63,970 nt of DNA from Pseudoxanthomonas mexicana (GTDB lineage Bacteria > Pseudomonadota > Gammaproteobacteria > Xanthomonadales > Xanthomonadaceae): the NCBI RefSeq assembly GCF_001556105.1, contig NZ_LSIF01000068.1, positions 1 through 63,970 of the forward strand. The letters are read 5' to 3'. The translations under genes were made by a program, and so were the position numbers. Each line of letters starts with the position of its first letter. The first letter of the stretch is position 1. This document shows, piece by piece, positions 54,104 to 62,791 of this stretch. The notes below the pieces were generated by a model. The model had not been told where the DNA came from and ran no database searches. It was given only the letters and a program-made list of their open reading frames with translations.

Positions 54104-55414
54104 TCACTGGCTCTTGAGCTGGATGGCGGGCGTCACCTGCATCGCACGCCAGGCGGGCAGCATCCCGGCGAGCAGGCTGGCGACGATCGCCAGCGCGAAG
54201 GTGGCCAGCAGCATCTTCAGGTCCATGTGGGCCAGGTCGGCGTATCCCGCCGGTTGCTGGCGCACCGCCAGCAGGCCCAGCCAGGCCAACAGCAGGCCCA
54301 GCACGCCGCCGACCAGGCCGACCGTGCCGGCTTCGACCAGGCACTGCGCGAAGATCGCCTTTCGCGTGGCGCCCAGTGCGCGCCGCACGCCGATCTGCGA
54401 GGAGCGTCCGAGGAACTTCGCCAGCAGCAGGCCCACCGTGTTGAGCAGGCAGACGGCGAGGAAGCCGAACGCCAGCCACACCTGCAGGCGCACGTCGCCG
54501 GGCACCGCGCCCTGCTTGTCGAGCCACTGCATCACGTTGTGCAGGTCGACGTTGTTGGGTCGCTCGAAGCGGCCCGCCGCGCGCTGCTGATCGGAATAGT
54601 TCGCAAGGTACTGCTTGTACGCCTCGACTTTCGCCGGCGTGCCCAGCTCGACCCAGTACTGCAGCCAGGAGCACGGCGCATTCGGTCCGCGCGACCCTTC
54701 TTCTTCACCACTGGAGTCGCCCCAGCAGTTCATGTTGCCCTGGGTACCCATCTTCACGTTGAGGGCGGTCCAGAACGGCACGAACAGTTGCTCCACTTCG
54801 GTGAAACGGTCCTGCGTCATGTCGTAGAACTTCGGCGCGGGGCGCCACTCCTCCAGTACGCCGATGATGCGGAACGTGGCGCCGGAGGCCTTGAGGTCGC
54901 GACCCACGCTGTTGGCGCCGCCGAACAGCTTGTCGTTGAGTGCCTTCGAAATGACGGCGACACGCGCACGCGATTCGTCATCCGCCGCCGACCAGCCGTT
55001 GCCGTAGCGGAACGGCACGTCGAACATCGGGAAGAAGTCCGCGGTGGTGTAGCGCGCATCGACACGGAACGGCTCGATCTTGCCGTCCTCGGATTCGACC
55101 GACGACGCGCCGCCGCTCATCAGCGCCTGGCGGTCGCCCTTCTTGTCGCGCAGCAACCGCTCGGCGTCGTAGCGGGTGAACTGGTCTTCCGGCTCTTCGC
55201 CGGGCGTGAAGCCGTTCGCCGAGCGCGGGTCGATGCGCGGATAGAAAAGCTTGTCGCTCTTCTGCGGGATCGGATCGCCGGACAGCACGTAGAACACGGT
55301 CAGCGTGGTCATGCTGGCGCCGATGCCGAGCGCGATGGCCAATACCATCAGGAAGGTCAGCGCCTTGTTGCGCTTGAAGCTGCGCAGCGCGAGGGAGAAG
55401 TAGTAGCCGAACAT
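54104..55414 (-). CDS. MacB/FtsX-type ABC permease, first of the operon
   Basis: A 436-residue permease. MFGYYFSLALRSFKRNKALT and the following helix lead into a long periplasmic MacB-PCD domain, with a cysteine pair around NCWGDSS and NAPCSWL that may form a disulfide, and the C-terminal helices contain SSQIGVRRALGATRKAIFAQ and end TPAIQLKSQ. The start at 55414 has the ribosome site AAGGAG; the frame extends upstream over the ATPase stop without support. Gap to the ATPase gene: 10 bp. Confidence 0.93.
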   Translation of the reverse strand: MFGYYFSLALRSFKRNKALTFLMVLAIALGIGASMTTLTVFYVLSGDPIPQKSDKLFYPRIDPRSANGFTPGEEPEDQFTRYDAERLLRDKKGDRQALMSGGASSVESEDGKIEPFRVDARYTTADFFPMFDVPFRYGNGWSAADDESRARVAVISKALNDKLFGGANSVGRDLKASGATFRIIGVLEEWRPAPKFYDMTQDRFTEVEQLFVPFWTALNVKMGTQGNMNCWGDSSGEEEGSRGPNAPCSWLQYWVELGTPAKVEAYKQYLANYSDQQRAAGRFERPNNVDLHNVMQWLDKQGAVPGDVRLQVWLAFGFLAVCLLNTVGLLLAKFLGRSSQIGVRRALGATRKAIFAQCLVEAGTVGLVGGVLGLLLAWLGLLAVRQQPAGYADLAHMDLKMLLATFALAIVASLLAGMLPAWRAMQVTPAIQLKSQ

Positions 55415-55424
55415 GGCGGGCTCC

Positions 55425-56147
55425 TTACGCGGAGGCGTTGGCTTCGGCGGCATGCGCCGCGCGGATCAGCGCGGGCTCCACCGACAGGTCGGTGGCCATG
55501 CCGTCCACGATATGCACGTTGCGCTGCGCGCGCGCCGCCAGTTCGGGGTCGTGCGTGACCATGATGATGGTCGTGCCCTGGCGATTGATTTCCTCCATCA
55601 GCTCCATCACGCCGCGAGCCATCTGCGAGTCCAGGTTGCCGGTCGGTTCGTCCGCCAGCAGCAGGCGCGGACTGCCGGCGAGTGCGCGCGCAATCGCGGT
55701 GCGCTGCTGCTGGCCACCCGACAGTTCGGCAGGGAAGTGCTTCATGCGCGAACCCAGGCCGACGCGCGCCAGCGCATCCTCGATGCGCTGCTTGCGTTCG
55801 GCCGCCGGCATGCCGCGGTAGCGCAGCGGGACGTCGACGTTGTCGAACAGGTTCAGGTCGGGAATCAGGTTGAAGCCCTGGAAGATGAAGCCGATCTTCT
55901 GGTTGCGCAGGCGCGAGCGCGCGTCGTCGCCGAGATGGCTGACGTCCTGGCCATCGAGCAGGAACTGGCCGCCGGTGAAGGTCTCCAGCAGGCCGGCGAT
56001 GTTGAGGAACGTGGTCTTGCCCGAACCCGACGGACCGGTGACGGCGACGAACTCGCCCTCGCGGACATGCAGGTCGAGCGAACGCAGCGCATGCGTTTCC
56101 ACCTGTTCGGTGCGGTAGACCTTGGCGACTTGGCGCATCTCAAGCAT
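55425..56147 (-). CDS. ABC transporter ATP-binding protein of the export operon
   Basis: A 240-residue MacB/LolD-type ATPase: Walker A GPSGSGKTT, Q-loop IFQGFNLIPDLNLFDN, signature LSGGQQQR, Walker B LLLADEP, and H-loop VTHDPELAA. It energises the permeases encoded directly downstream. A ribosome site (GGAAC) lies before the ATG at 56147, 60 bp after the adaptor gene. Confidence 0.95.
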   Translation of the reverse strand: MLEMRQVAKVYRTEQVETHALRSLDLHVREGEFVAVTGPSGSGKTTFLNIAGLLETFTGGQFLLDGQDVSHLGDDARSRLRNQKIGFIFQGFNLIPDLNLFDNVDVPLRYRGMPAAERKQRIEDALARVGLGSRMKHFPAELSGGQQQRTAIARALAGSPRLLLADEPTGNLDSQMARGVMELMEEINRQGTTIIMVTHDPELAARAQRNVHIVDGMATDLSVEPALIRAAHAAEANASA

Positions 56148-56207
56148 GGCGGGTTCCTTCTTCGGGTGCTGGCGTGGAATGGAAAGGCGGGGAGGGAACG
56201 GGGAGGA

Positions 56208-57485
56208 TCAGTTGACCGAGACGCGCTCGGCGTCGCCGAACAGGTCGCTACCGGAGACGACGATCCTGTCGCCGGGCTTCAGGCCGCCCAGCACTTCGAC
56301 ATTGCTCAGGCTGCTGACGCCCAGCTGCACCGGGCGGCGCACGGCGGAGCTGCCGTCCATGACGTAGGCGTAGCGGCCACCGCTCTGCTCGAGGAACGGG
56401 CCGCGTTCGACCATCAGCACGTTGCGGCGCGTGTCCATCAGGATGCGCGCGGACAGGCGCTGGTTCTGGCGCAGGCCGGGCGGCTGCTTGTCGGAGAAAC
56501 GCAGGCGGGTGACGACTTCGCCGCTCACCACTTCCGGCGACACCGCGGAGATCTCGCCGGCGTACGGCTGGCCGGCGCTGGTCAGCGTGGCCGGCATGCC
56601 GATGGCGAGGTCGCGCGCGAAGCTTTCCGGCACCTTGATCTCGACTTCGAACACCGACAGGTCGACCACGCTCAGCACCGGCGCGTTGATCGCCACGTTC
56701 GAACGCTGCACCGCCTGCACCTGGCCGACCTGGCCATCGAACGGTGCGCGCAGCGTCAACGCGTCGACCTGGCGCTGCACTTCGGCGACCACCGCGCGCT
56801 GGCGGTCGGCCAGCAACTGCTTGTTGCGCGCGTCCAGGCCGGCGCCCTGGCCCTGCAGGCCGGCATCCTTCTGCGCGTGGGACAGCGCGATCTCGCTCTT
56901 GCGCAGGTTGTCCTGCGCTTCCAGCACGTCGACCTGCGGCACGGCGCCGCCGTCGTAGCCACGCTGGTAGCGTTGCAGCGTGCGCTCGGCCGCCTGGCGT
57001 TCGATACCGGCCTGGTCCAGCGCCTTCTGCGCGTTGGCACGGGTGACGCTGGCATCCAGCATCGCGCGGCTCGCCTCGGCCTCCAGGCCGGCGAGCGTGG
57101 TCTGTTCCTGCGCCAGCTTGCTGCGCAGCTCGGGGCTGTCGATCTCGGCCAGCGGCTGGCCCTGCGTGACCTTGTCGCCGGCCACGACCTTCAGCGTGAC
57201 CACGCCGCCAGCGATGGCGTAGAGGGTGGGGCTGTTGGCGGCGATGACGCGGCCGTCCGCGGCGATGTCGCGGACCAGGTCGCCGCGGGTGACTTCGGCG
57301 ATGCGCAGGCGCGCGCCATCGACCGAGGCCGTGCCAGCCAGCCAGCCGCGGGCGGCGAACACGATGCCGGCCAGCAGCAGGGCGCCGCCGGCGGCGGGCC
57401 AGATCCAGCGGCGCCAGGCCGGACGGGTCTGCGAGGCGCTGAGCACTCGGTCTTGCGCGGAGGTGTCCCGAATCATCGGCGGCAT
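56208..57485 (-). CDS. HlyD/MacA-type periplasmic adaptor subunit
   Basis: A 425-residue membrane-fusion protein: an N-terminal anchor helix (about 26-45), a lipoyl/barrel-sandwich domain split around a long coiled-coil hairpin (about 105-215, rich in Gln, Ala and Leu heptads), a beta-barrel domain (about 230-320) and a C-terminal domain with RYAYVMDGSSAVRRPVQLG and LGGLKPGDRIVVSG. It would bridge the ABC permeases to an outer-membrane channel, not encoded here. Start: the ATG at 57485 (or 57476); a start at 57536 would lie upstream of the predicted sigma-54 transcription start near 57503, so I reject it. Confidence 0.92.
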   Translation of the reverse strand: MPPMIRDTSAQDRVLSASQTRPAWRRWIWPAAGGALLLAGIVFAARGWLAGTASVDGARLRIAEVTRGDLVRDIAADGRVIAANSPTLYAIAGGVVTLKVVAGDKVTQGQPLAEIDSPELRSKLAQEQTTLAGLEAEASRAMLDASVTRANAQKALDQAGIERQAAERTLQRYQRGYDGGAVPQVDVLEAQDNLRKSEIALSHAQKDAGLQGQGAGLDARNKQLLADRQRAVVAEVQRQVDALTLRAPFDGQVGQVQAVQRSNVAINAPVLSVVDLSVFEVEIKVPESFARDLAIGMPATLTSAGQPYAGEISAVSPEVVSGEVVTRLRFSDKQPPGLRQNQRLSARILMDTRRNVLMVERGPFLEQSGGRYAYVMDGSSAVRRPVQLGVSSLSNVEVLGGLKPGDRIVVSGSDLFGDAERVSVN

Positions 57486-57513
57486 GCGTTCTTTGGAATG
57501 ACCTGCTTGTCTC

Positions 57514-57530
57514 AGCAGGATGCGTGCCAA
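57514..57530 (-). promoter_or_regulatory. Sigma-54 (RpoN) promoter of the export operon
   Basis: The minus strand reads TTGGCACGCATCCTGCT, matching the RpoN consensus YTGGCACG-N4-TTGCW with one mismatch (CTGC for TTGC). The invariant GG (-24) and GC (-12) are separated by exactly 10 bp. Predicted transcription start is about 57503, some 18 bp before the adaptor ATG. The operon encodes an NtrC-type activator. Confidence 0.8.
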
Positions 57531-57557
57531 CCGCAAGCATTTGATTCACAAGGGGGT

Positions 57558-57638
57558 TGTCCGGCGTGGACGACTGTCCGGGTGTCCGCGGACACCGAGC
57601 GGACAGAGCCTGTCCAGTACCGGACACGTAGAATGTCC
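57558..57638. promoter_or_regulatory. Array of TGTCC/GGACA half-sites (likely activator-binding sites)
   Basis: Nine half-sites in 81 bp: TGTCC at 57558, 57575, 57583, 57611 and 57634; GGAC(A/G) at 57568, 57590, 57601 and 57622. They include a perfect palindrome TGTCCGCGGACA (57583-57594) and TGTCC-N6-GGACA (57611-57626). The array lies about 55-135 bp upstream of the predicted sigma-54 start, the usual place for enhancer sites of a Fis-HTH regulator. The last half-site overlaps TAGAAT, a possible -10 of divergent glmS. Confidence 0.65.
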
Positions 57639-57670
57639 GCTCGTTTCACTCAGATGGAAGACAGACGCTT

Positions 57671-59497
57671 ATGTGCGGAATTGTGGGCGCGATCGCCGAT
57701 CGCGACGTGGTGCCGGTACTGATCGAGGGACTGAAGCGGCTGGAATACCGGGGCTACGATTCCGCGGGCATCGCGGTGGTCGACCAGCAGGACGTGCGCC
57801 GTGTGCGCCGCACCGGCCGCGTGGCCGAGATGGAAGGCGCCGCCGCCGCGGAAGGCTTCAACGCCAGCCTGGGCATCGGGCATACGCGCTGGGCGACCCA
57901 CGGCGGCGTGACCGAAGCCAACGCCCATCCGCACATCAGCCACGGCGTGGCGCTGGTGCACAACGGCATCATCGAGAACCACGAGGAACAGCGCGAGAAG
58001 CTGCGCGCGCTGGGCTACGTGTTCGAGTCGCAGACCGACACCGAGGTCATTGCCCACCTCATGCACCATCACCTGAAGGGCGGCGACGACCTGCTGACGG
58101 CGCTGCAGCACACGGTGAAGGAACTCACCGGCGCCTACGCGCTGGCCGTGGTCAGCCGCAAGGAGCCGGATCGCATGGTGTGCGCACGCATGGGCTGCCC
58201 GCTGCTGATCGGCCTGGGCGAGGGCGAGAACTTCATCGCCTCCGACGTCTCGGCGATCCTGCAGGCCACGCGCCGCGTGATCTTCCTGGAGGAGGGCGAC
58301 ACCGCCGAAGTGACCCGCCAGGGTGTGACCGTGTTCGACGGCCGGGATCAGGCCGTGCAGCGTGAGGTGCACGTCTCCGACGTGTCGCTGGCGTCGCTGG
58401 AACTGGGTCCGTACCGCCACTTCATGCAGAAGGAAATCCACGAGCAGCCGCGCGCGATCGCCGACACCATCGAGGCGGTGGTCGATGGCGGCTTCTCGCC
58501 GGCGCTGTTCGGTGCCAATGCGGAAGCGGCGTTGAAGGACATCGAGGGCGTGCAGATCCTCGCCTGCGGCACCAGCTACTACGCCGGCATGACCGCGCGT
58601 TACTGGCTGGAAGCCATCGCCGGCGTGCCGTGCAATGTCGAGATCGCCAGCGAATACCGCTACCGCGCGGCGTACGCGAATCCCAAGCACCTGATCGTCA
58701 CCATTTCGCAGTCCGGCGAAACGCTGGATACGATGGAAGCGCTGAAGTACGCGAAGTCGTTGGGCCACCAGCACACGCTGTCGATCTGCAACGTGCCCGA
58801 GAGCGCGATCCCGCGCGCCAGCGAGCTGGTCTGCTACACCCGCGCCGGCGCCGAGATCGGCGTGGCGTCGACCAAGGCCTTTACCACTCAGCTGGCCGCG
58901 CTGTTCCAGCTGACGGTGGTGCTCGGCAAGCTGCGCGGCAAGGTCACGCCGGAGCAGGAAGCCGACTACCTGGAACAGCTGCGCCACCTGCCGGGCAGCG
59001 TGCAGCATGCGCTGAATCTGGAACCGCAGATCGCCGCATGGGCGGAGCGCTTCGCGCCGAAGTCGGATGCGCTGTTCCTCGGCCGCGGCCTGCATTACCC
59101 GATCGCGCTGGAAGGCGCGCTCAAGCTGAAGGAAATTTCCTACATCCACGCCGAGGCCTATCCGGCCGGCGAGCTGAAGCACGGTCCGCTGGCGCTGGTC
59201 GATGCCGACATGCCGGTGGTGGTGATCGCACCGAACGACGTGCTGCTGGAGAAGGTGAAGTCCAACATGCAGGAAGTGCGCGCGCGTGGTGGCGAGCTGT
59301 TCGTGTTCACCGACCAGGACAGCCACTTCAGCGAATCCGAAGGCGTGCACGTCATCCGTACGCCGCGCCACGTCGGCGTGCTCAGCCCCATCGTGCACAC
59401 CATTCCCGTGCAGCTGCTGGCGTACCACACCGCGCTGGCGCGTGGCACCGACGTGGACAAGCCGCGCAACCTGGCGAAGTCGGTGACAGTGGAGTGA
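57671..59497 (+). CDS. glmS: Glutamine-fructose-6-phosphate aminotransferase (isomerizing)
   Basis: A 608-residue GlmS making glucosamine-6-phosphate. N-terminal glutaminase with catalytic Cys2 (MCGIVGAI), GHTRWATHG, and NGIIENHEE; two C-terminal SIS domains with CGTSYYAG and SQSGETLDT for sugar-phosphate binding, and the terminal KSVTVE motif. Ribosome site GGAAG, 12 bases before the ATG. It diverges from the export operon across the half-site array, so its promoter overlaps those sites. With glmU in the same window it covers the ends of UDP-GlcNAc synthesis. Confidence 0.98.
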   Translation: MCGIVGAIADRDVVPVLIEGLKRLEYRGYDSAGIAVVDQQDVRRVRRTGRVAEMEGAAAAEGFNASLGIGHTRWATHGGVTEANAHPHISHGVALVHNGIIENHEEQREKLRALGYVFESQTDTEVIAHLMHHHLKGGDDLLTALQHTVKELTGAYALAVVSRKEPDRMVCARMGCPLLIGLGEGENFIASDVSAILQATRRVIFLEEGDTAEVTRQGVTVFDGRDQAVQREVHVSDVSLASLELGPYRHFMQKEIHEQPRAIADTIEAVVDGGFSPALFGANAEAALKDIEGVQILACGTSYYAGMTARYWLEAIAGVPCNVEIASEYRYRAAYANPKHLIVTISQSGETLDTMEALKYAKSLGHQHTLSICNVPESAIPRASELVCYTRAGAEIGVASTKAFTTQLAALFQLTVVLGKLRGKVTPEQEADYLEQLRHLPGSVQHALNLEPQIAAWAERFAPKSDALFLGRGLHYPIALEGALKLKEISYIHAEAYPAGELKHGPLALVDADMPVVVIAPNDVLLEKVKSNMQEVRARGGELFVFTDQDSHFSESEGVHVIRTPRHVGVLSPIVHTIPVQLLAYHTALARGTDVDKPRNLAKSVTVE

Positions 59498-59655
59498 CCG
59501 CTGTCGCCGGGCTGTAACAGGCGGCGTGCAGAATTCTTCCTGCAACGAGGTCTCTCTCTCCTCCCGCGTTGCTCCGGAGCCTGGCGGAAGCCGGGCTTCG
59601 TGCTGTCCGGGCCACGCGACGTCCGTGGCATCCTCCCCCGCATGAGGATCTGTCC

Positions 59656-60741
59656 ATGCCGCTCCATCGCCTGTTCCTGCTGCTGATGACCCTGATGCCC
59701 ACGCTGCCTGCCGCCGCATTCGATACGCCGGAGACGCCGCTCGTCATCGGCCATCGTGGTGCCAGCGCGCTCCTGCCGGAGCACACGCTGGCCGCATATG
59801 CGCGCGCGATCGCCGACGGGGCGGACTACATCGAGCCGGACCTGGTCGCCACGCGCGATGGCGTGCTGGTCGCGCGCCACGAGAACGAGATCGGCGGTAC
59901 CACCGACATCGCGCAGCGGCCCGAGTTCGCGTCGCGTAAACGCAAGCAGGTCATCGATGGCGAGACGTTCGAGGGCTGGTTCACCGAGGACTTCACCCTC
60001 GCCGAACTGAAGACCTTGCGCGCGCGTGAGCGCCTGCCGGAGTTGCGAGGTACGGCGCACGATGGCCGGTACGGCATCGCGACGTTGGAGGAGATCATTG
60101 CACTGGCGGAAGAGCACGCTGCACGTACGGGTCGCAGCATCGGGCTGATTCCGGAGATCAAGCATCCCAGCCATTTCCAGCGCATCGGTTTGCCGATGGA
60201 ACAGCGGCTGCTGGATACGCTTGCCGCGCATGCGTACGCGCGCGAGGCGCCCGTGGTGATCCAGTCGTTCGAGCAGGCCAACCTGCGGGCATTGCGCAAG
60301 CACCTCGGCGCAGCGCATCCGAACATCCGCCTGTTGCAGTTGCTTGGCCCGCCTGACGAGCAACCCGGCGATGCGCTGGCGGCGGGAAAGCCTACCCGCT
60401 ACGCCGACCTGATGACGCCGGCAGGACTGCAGGAAATCGCCGCTTACGCCGAGATCATCGGCCCGTGGACGCGCTTGCTGATGCCGGTTGCGGAGGATGG
60501 CGCGCTGGGGACGCCCACCGCGCTGATGGCGGATGCGCGCGCGTCGGGATTGCAGGTCTGGCCTTACACCTTCCGGCCGGAGAACCATTTCCTGCCGGCG
60601 GCGATGCGCGAAAGCGACGATCCACGCACGCGCAGCGAGGCGGGAGCCCTCGAAGAGATCCGCGCCTATCTCGCGCTGGGGATCGGGGGTTTCTTCACCG
60701 ACGACCCGGCGCTGGGTCGTCGTGCGGTGGACGACCGCTGA
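59656..60741 (+). CDS. glpQ: Periplasmic glycerophosphodiester phosphodiesterase
   Basis: A 361-residue GlpQ-type enzyme with a signal peptide (MPLHRLFLLLMTLMPTLPAA). The GDPD motifs are VIGHRGASALLPEHT (His33), Glu60 and Asp62 in YIEPDLV, and a second His75 in RHENEIGG, forming the metal and acid/base site of the TIM barrel; GLIPEIKHP and IQSFEQANL follow. It cleaves glycerophosphodiesters to glycerol-3-phosphate and an alcohol. Start at 59656 by the signal peptide and the site GAGGA. It is convergent with fabB, the stops only 6 bp apart. Confidence 0.95.
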   Translation: MPLHRLFLLLMTLMPTLPAAAFDTPETPLVIGHRGASALLPEHTLAAYARAIADGADYIEPDLVATRDGVLVARHENEIGGTTDIAQRPEFASRKRKQVIDGETFEGWFTEDFTLAELKTLRARERLPELRGTAHDGRYGIATLEEIIALAEEHAARTGRSIGLIPEIKHPSHFQRIGLPMEQRLLDTLAAHAYAREAPVVIQSFEQANLRALRKHLGAAHPNIRLLQLLGPPDEQPGDALAAGKPTRYADLMTPAGLQEIAAYAEIIGPWTRLLMPVAEDGALGTPTALMADARASGLQVWPYTFRPENHFLPAAMRESDDPRTRSEAGALEEIRAYLALGIGGFFTDDPALGRRAVDDR

Positions 60742-60747
60742 GACGCA

Positions 60748-61956
60748 TCACACCTTGCCGAACACCAGGCTTGAGTTGGTGCCGCCGAAGCCGAAGCTGT
60801 TCGACATCACCGTCGTGAGCGCGGCGTCACGACTGGTTTGCACGATCGGGAATGCCGCTGCACCTTCGTCCAGCGTCTCGATGTTGGCGGAGCCGGCGAT
60901 GAAGCCGTCGCGCATCATCAGCAGGCAGTAGATCGCCTCGTGCACGCTGGCAGCGCCCAGCGAATGGCCGGACAGCGCCTTGGTGGACGAGATCGGCGGC
61001 AGGGTGTCGCCGAGCGCGTTGCGGATTGCCTCGAGCTCGATCACGTCACCCAGCGGTGTCGAGGTGCCATGCGTGTTGAGATAGTCCAGCGGTGCGGTGA
61101 CGCCTTCCAGTGCCATCCGCATGCAGCGCACGGCACCTTCGCCGGACGGTGCGACCATGTCGGCGCCGTCGGAGGTCACGCCGTAGCCCAGCAGCTCGGC
61201 ATGGATGCGCGCGCCGCGCTTCACCGCGTGATCGTAATCCTCCAGCACCAGCATGCCGCCGCCACCGGCGATGACGAAGCCATCGCGATCGGCGTCGTAC
61301 GGACGCGAAGCGTGCGTCGGATCGTCGTTGCGCTTGCTCGACAGGGCGCCCATCGCATCGAACATCATCGTCAGCGCCCAGTGCAGTTCTTCACCGCCGC
61401 CGGCGAACACGATGTCCTGGCGGCCGGCACGGATCAGGTCCGCTGCCGCGCCGATGCAGTGCGCGGAGGTGGCGCAGGCCGCGGAGATCGAATAGCTGAC
61501 GCCCTTGATCTTGAACGCCGTGGCCAGCGTGGCCGACACGGTGGAACACATCGTGCGCGGCACCATGTACGGACCGACCTTGCGGATACCGCGGGCACGC
61601 AGCAGGTCGGCGGCTTCGATCTGCCATTCCGCGGAACCGCCGCCGGAACCGGCGATCAAGCCGGTGCGCGGCTGGCTGACCAGCGCGTCGTCGAGTCCGG
61701 CATCGGCGATGGCATCGCGCAGCGCGATGTGTGCGAACGCGGCGGCATCGCCCATGAAGCGCTTCTGCTTGCGGTCGATCTGCGCATCGAGATCGATCTC
61801 GGGTGCGCCGCCGACGTGGCTGCGGAAGCCGAGTTCGGCGTACTGCGGAATGTGGCGGATGCCCGAGCGGCCTTCGCGCAGGGCGGCCGACACGGTGTCC
61901 GCATCGTTGCCCAGGCACGAGGTGATGCCGAGGCCGGTGATGACGACACGACGCAT
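60748..61956 (-). CDS. fabB: 3-oxoacyl-ACP synthase I (FabB)
   Basis: A 402-residue KAS I. The Cys-His-His triad is Cys161 in [10 protein letters not shown], His296 in [11 protein letters not shown] and His331 in ALSGHSLGA. It elongates the cis-3-decenoyl-ACP produced by FabA and so is essential for unsaturated fatty acids. The start ATG shares one base with the fabA stop (TGATG), the classic fabAB operon, so the two are coupled. Confidence 0.98.
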   Translation of the reverse strand: MRRVVITGLGITSCLGNDADTVSAALREGRSGIRHIPQYAELGFRSHVGGAPEIDLDAQIDRKQKRFMGDAAAFAHIALRDAIADAGLDDALVSQPRTGLIAGSGGGSAEWQIEAADLLRARGIRKVGPYMVPRTMCSTVSATLATAFKIKGVSYSISAACATSAHCIGAAADLIRAGRQDIVFAGGGEELHWALTMMFDAMGALSSKRNDDPTHASRPYDADRDGFVIAGGGGMLVLEDYDHAVKRGARIHAELLGYGVTSDGADMVAPSGEGAVRCMRMALEGVTAPLDYLNTHGTSTPLGDVIELEAIRNALGDTLPPISSTKALSGHSLGAASVHEAIYCLLMMRDGFIAGSANIETLDEGAAAFPIVQTSRDAALTTVMSNSFGFGGTNSSLVFGKV

Positions 61957-62471
61957 CAGAAGTTCTCCGTCGACGTGAACAGGCCCACGCGCAGGTCGCG
62001 CGCGGTGTAGATCTCGCGGCCGTCGACCAGCATGCGGCCGTCGGCCACCGCCAGCACCAGCTTGCGGTTGATCACGCGGCTGATGTCGATCTCGTAGCTG
62101 ACGCGCTTCGCCGTCGGCAGCACCTGGCCGGTGAACTTCACTTCACCCGAACCGAGTGCACGGCCGCGACCGGGCGCGCCGATCCAGGTCAGGAAGAAGC
62201 CTGTCAGCTGCCACATCGCATCCAGGCCCAGGCAGCCCGGCATTACCGGATCGCCGAGGAAGTGGCACTGGAAGAACCACAGGTCCGGATGGATATCGAG
62301 CTCCGCACGGATCATGCCCTTGCCATGCACGCCACCATCCTCGCGGATCTCGGTGATGCGGTCGAACATCAGCATCGGGTCGTTGGGCAGGCGGCCGCTG
62401 TCGGGGCCGAACAGTTCACCGCGCGCGCTGGCCAGCAGCTGTTCGCGCGAGAAGGAAGCGGGGGCGTTCAT
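61956..62471 (-). CDS. fabA: 3-hydroxydecanoyl-ACP dehydratase/isomerase (FabA)
   Basis: A 171-residue FabA, normal length, with the active-site His70 in [15 protein letters not shown] and Asp84 in LGLDAMWQ, plus [13 protein letters not shown]. It dehydrates 3-hydroxydecanoyl-ACP and isomerises the product, introducing the double bond of unsaturated fatty acids. Start at 62471 gives the standard N-terminus; upstream frame is non-coding. An FNR/Anr-type box and a separate palindrome lie 30-70 bp upstream. Confidence 0.98.
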   Translation of the reverse strand: MNAPASFSREQLLASARGELFGPDSGRLPNDPMLMFDRITEIREDGGVHGKGMIRAELDIHPDLWFFQCHFLGDPVMPGCLGLDAMWQLTGFFLTWIGAPGRGRALGSGEVKFTGQVLPTAKRVSYEIDISRVINRKLVLAVADGRMLVDGREIYTARDLRVGLFTSTENF

Positions 62472-62497
62472 TGCGTCGTCCGTTCTGCGAAGGCGCA

Positions 62498-62517
62498 AAT
62501 AATGCACACATGTGCAT
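62498..62517 (-). promoter_or_regulatory. fabA promoter region with ATGCACA palindrome
   Basis: An inverted repeat ATGCACA-N2-TGTGCAT (62502-62517) overlaps a possible -10 box CATTAT (minus strand 62503-62498). A dimeric repressor bound here would block fabA transcription; FabR- or DesT-like control of fabAB is known in other proteobacteria, but I cannot identify the regulator. Confidence 0.45.
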
Positions 62518-62526
62518 ACGCTTGTC

Positions 62527-62540
62527 TTGATGCAGATCAA
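62527..62540. promoter_or_regulatory. FNR/Anr-type box upstream of fabA
   Basis: TTGATGCAGATCAA matches the FNR/Anr consensus TTGAT-N4-ATCAA at all ten defined positions. Centred at 62533.5, it would be at about -41.5 from a start near 62492, with the CATTAT -10 correctly spaced, i.e. a class II activation layout for fabA. Confidence 0.65.
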
Positions 62541-62686
62541 CGGCCGTTTTTCCATACGCCGGCGTACCATCCGCGTGACGCAATTGCGGCAAGGGTTTCG
62601 CGCATTTTGTCCGCGACTCCACACGCAGCCGTATCGTTCCCATCCGCATCCATGCGATTGCGTACGGCGGCCGATATCATCGCGTG

Positions 62687-62713
62687 ATGCGCAAGATCAT
62701 CCACATCGACATG
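62687..62713 (+). pseudogene. dinB: dinB 5' fragment (DNA polymerase IV), interrupted after codon 9
   Basis: Codons from the ATG at 62687 read MRKIIHIDM, the invariant N-terminus of DinB/Pol IV (the Asp being a metal ligand in the HxDMD motif), then hit a TAA at 62714 where DNA composition changes. The rest of dinB is not in the window. I infer that a mobile element has inserted right after codon 9; the remaining gene should lie beyond the right edge, past the far end of the element. It was originally divergent from fabA. The identification rests on only nine residues. Confidence 0.65.
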
Positions 62714-62791
62714 TAAAGTCTACCTAGGGGTGTTGCAGGCCTATATGGAGTCTGTTAGACAGCGTTGGTAGCACTCGGGATGAGGCTTTGT

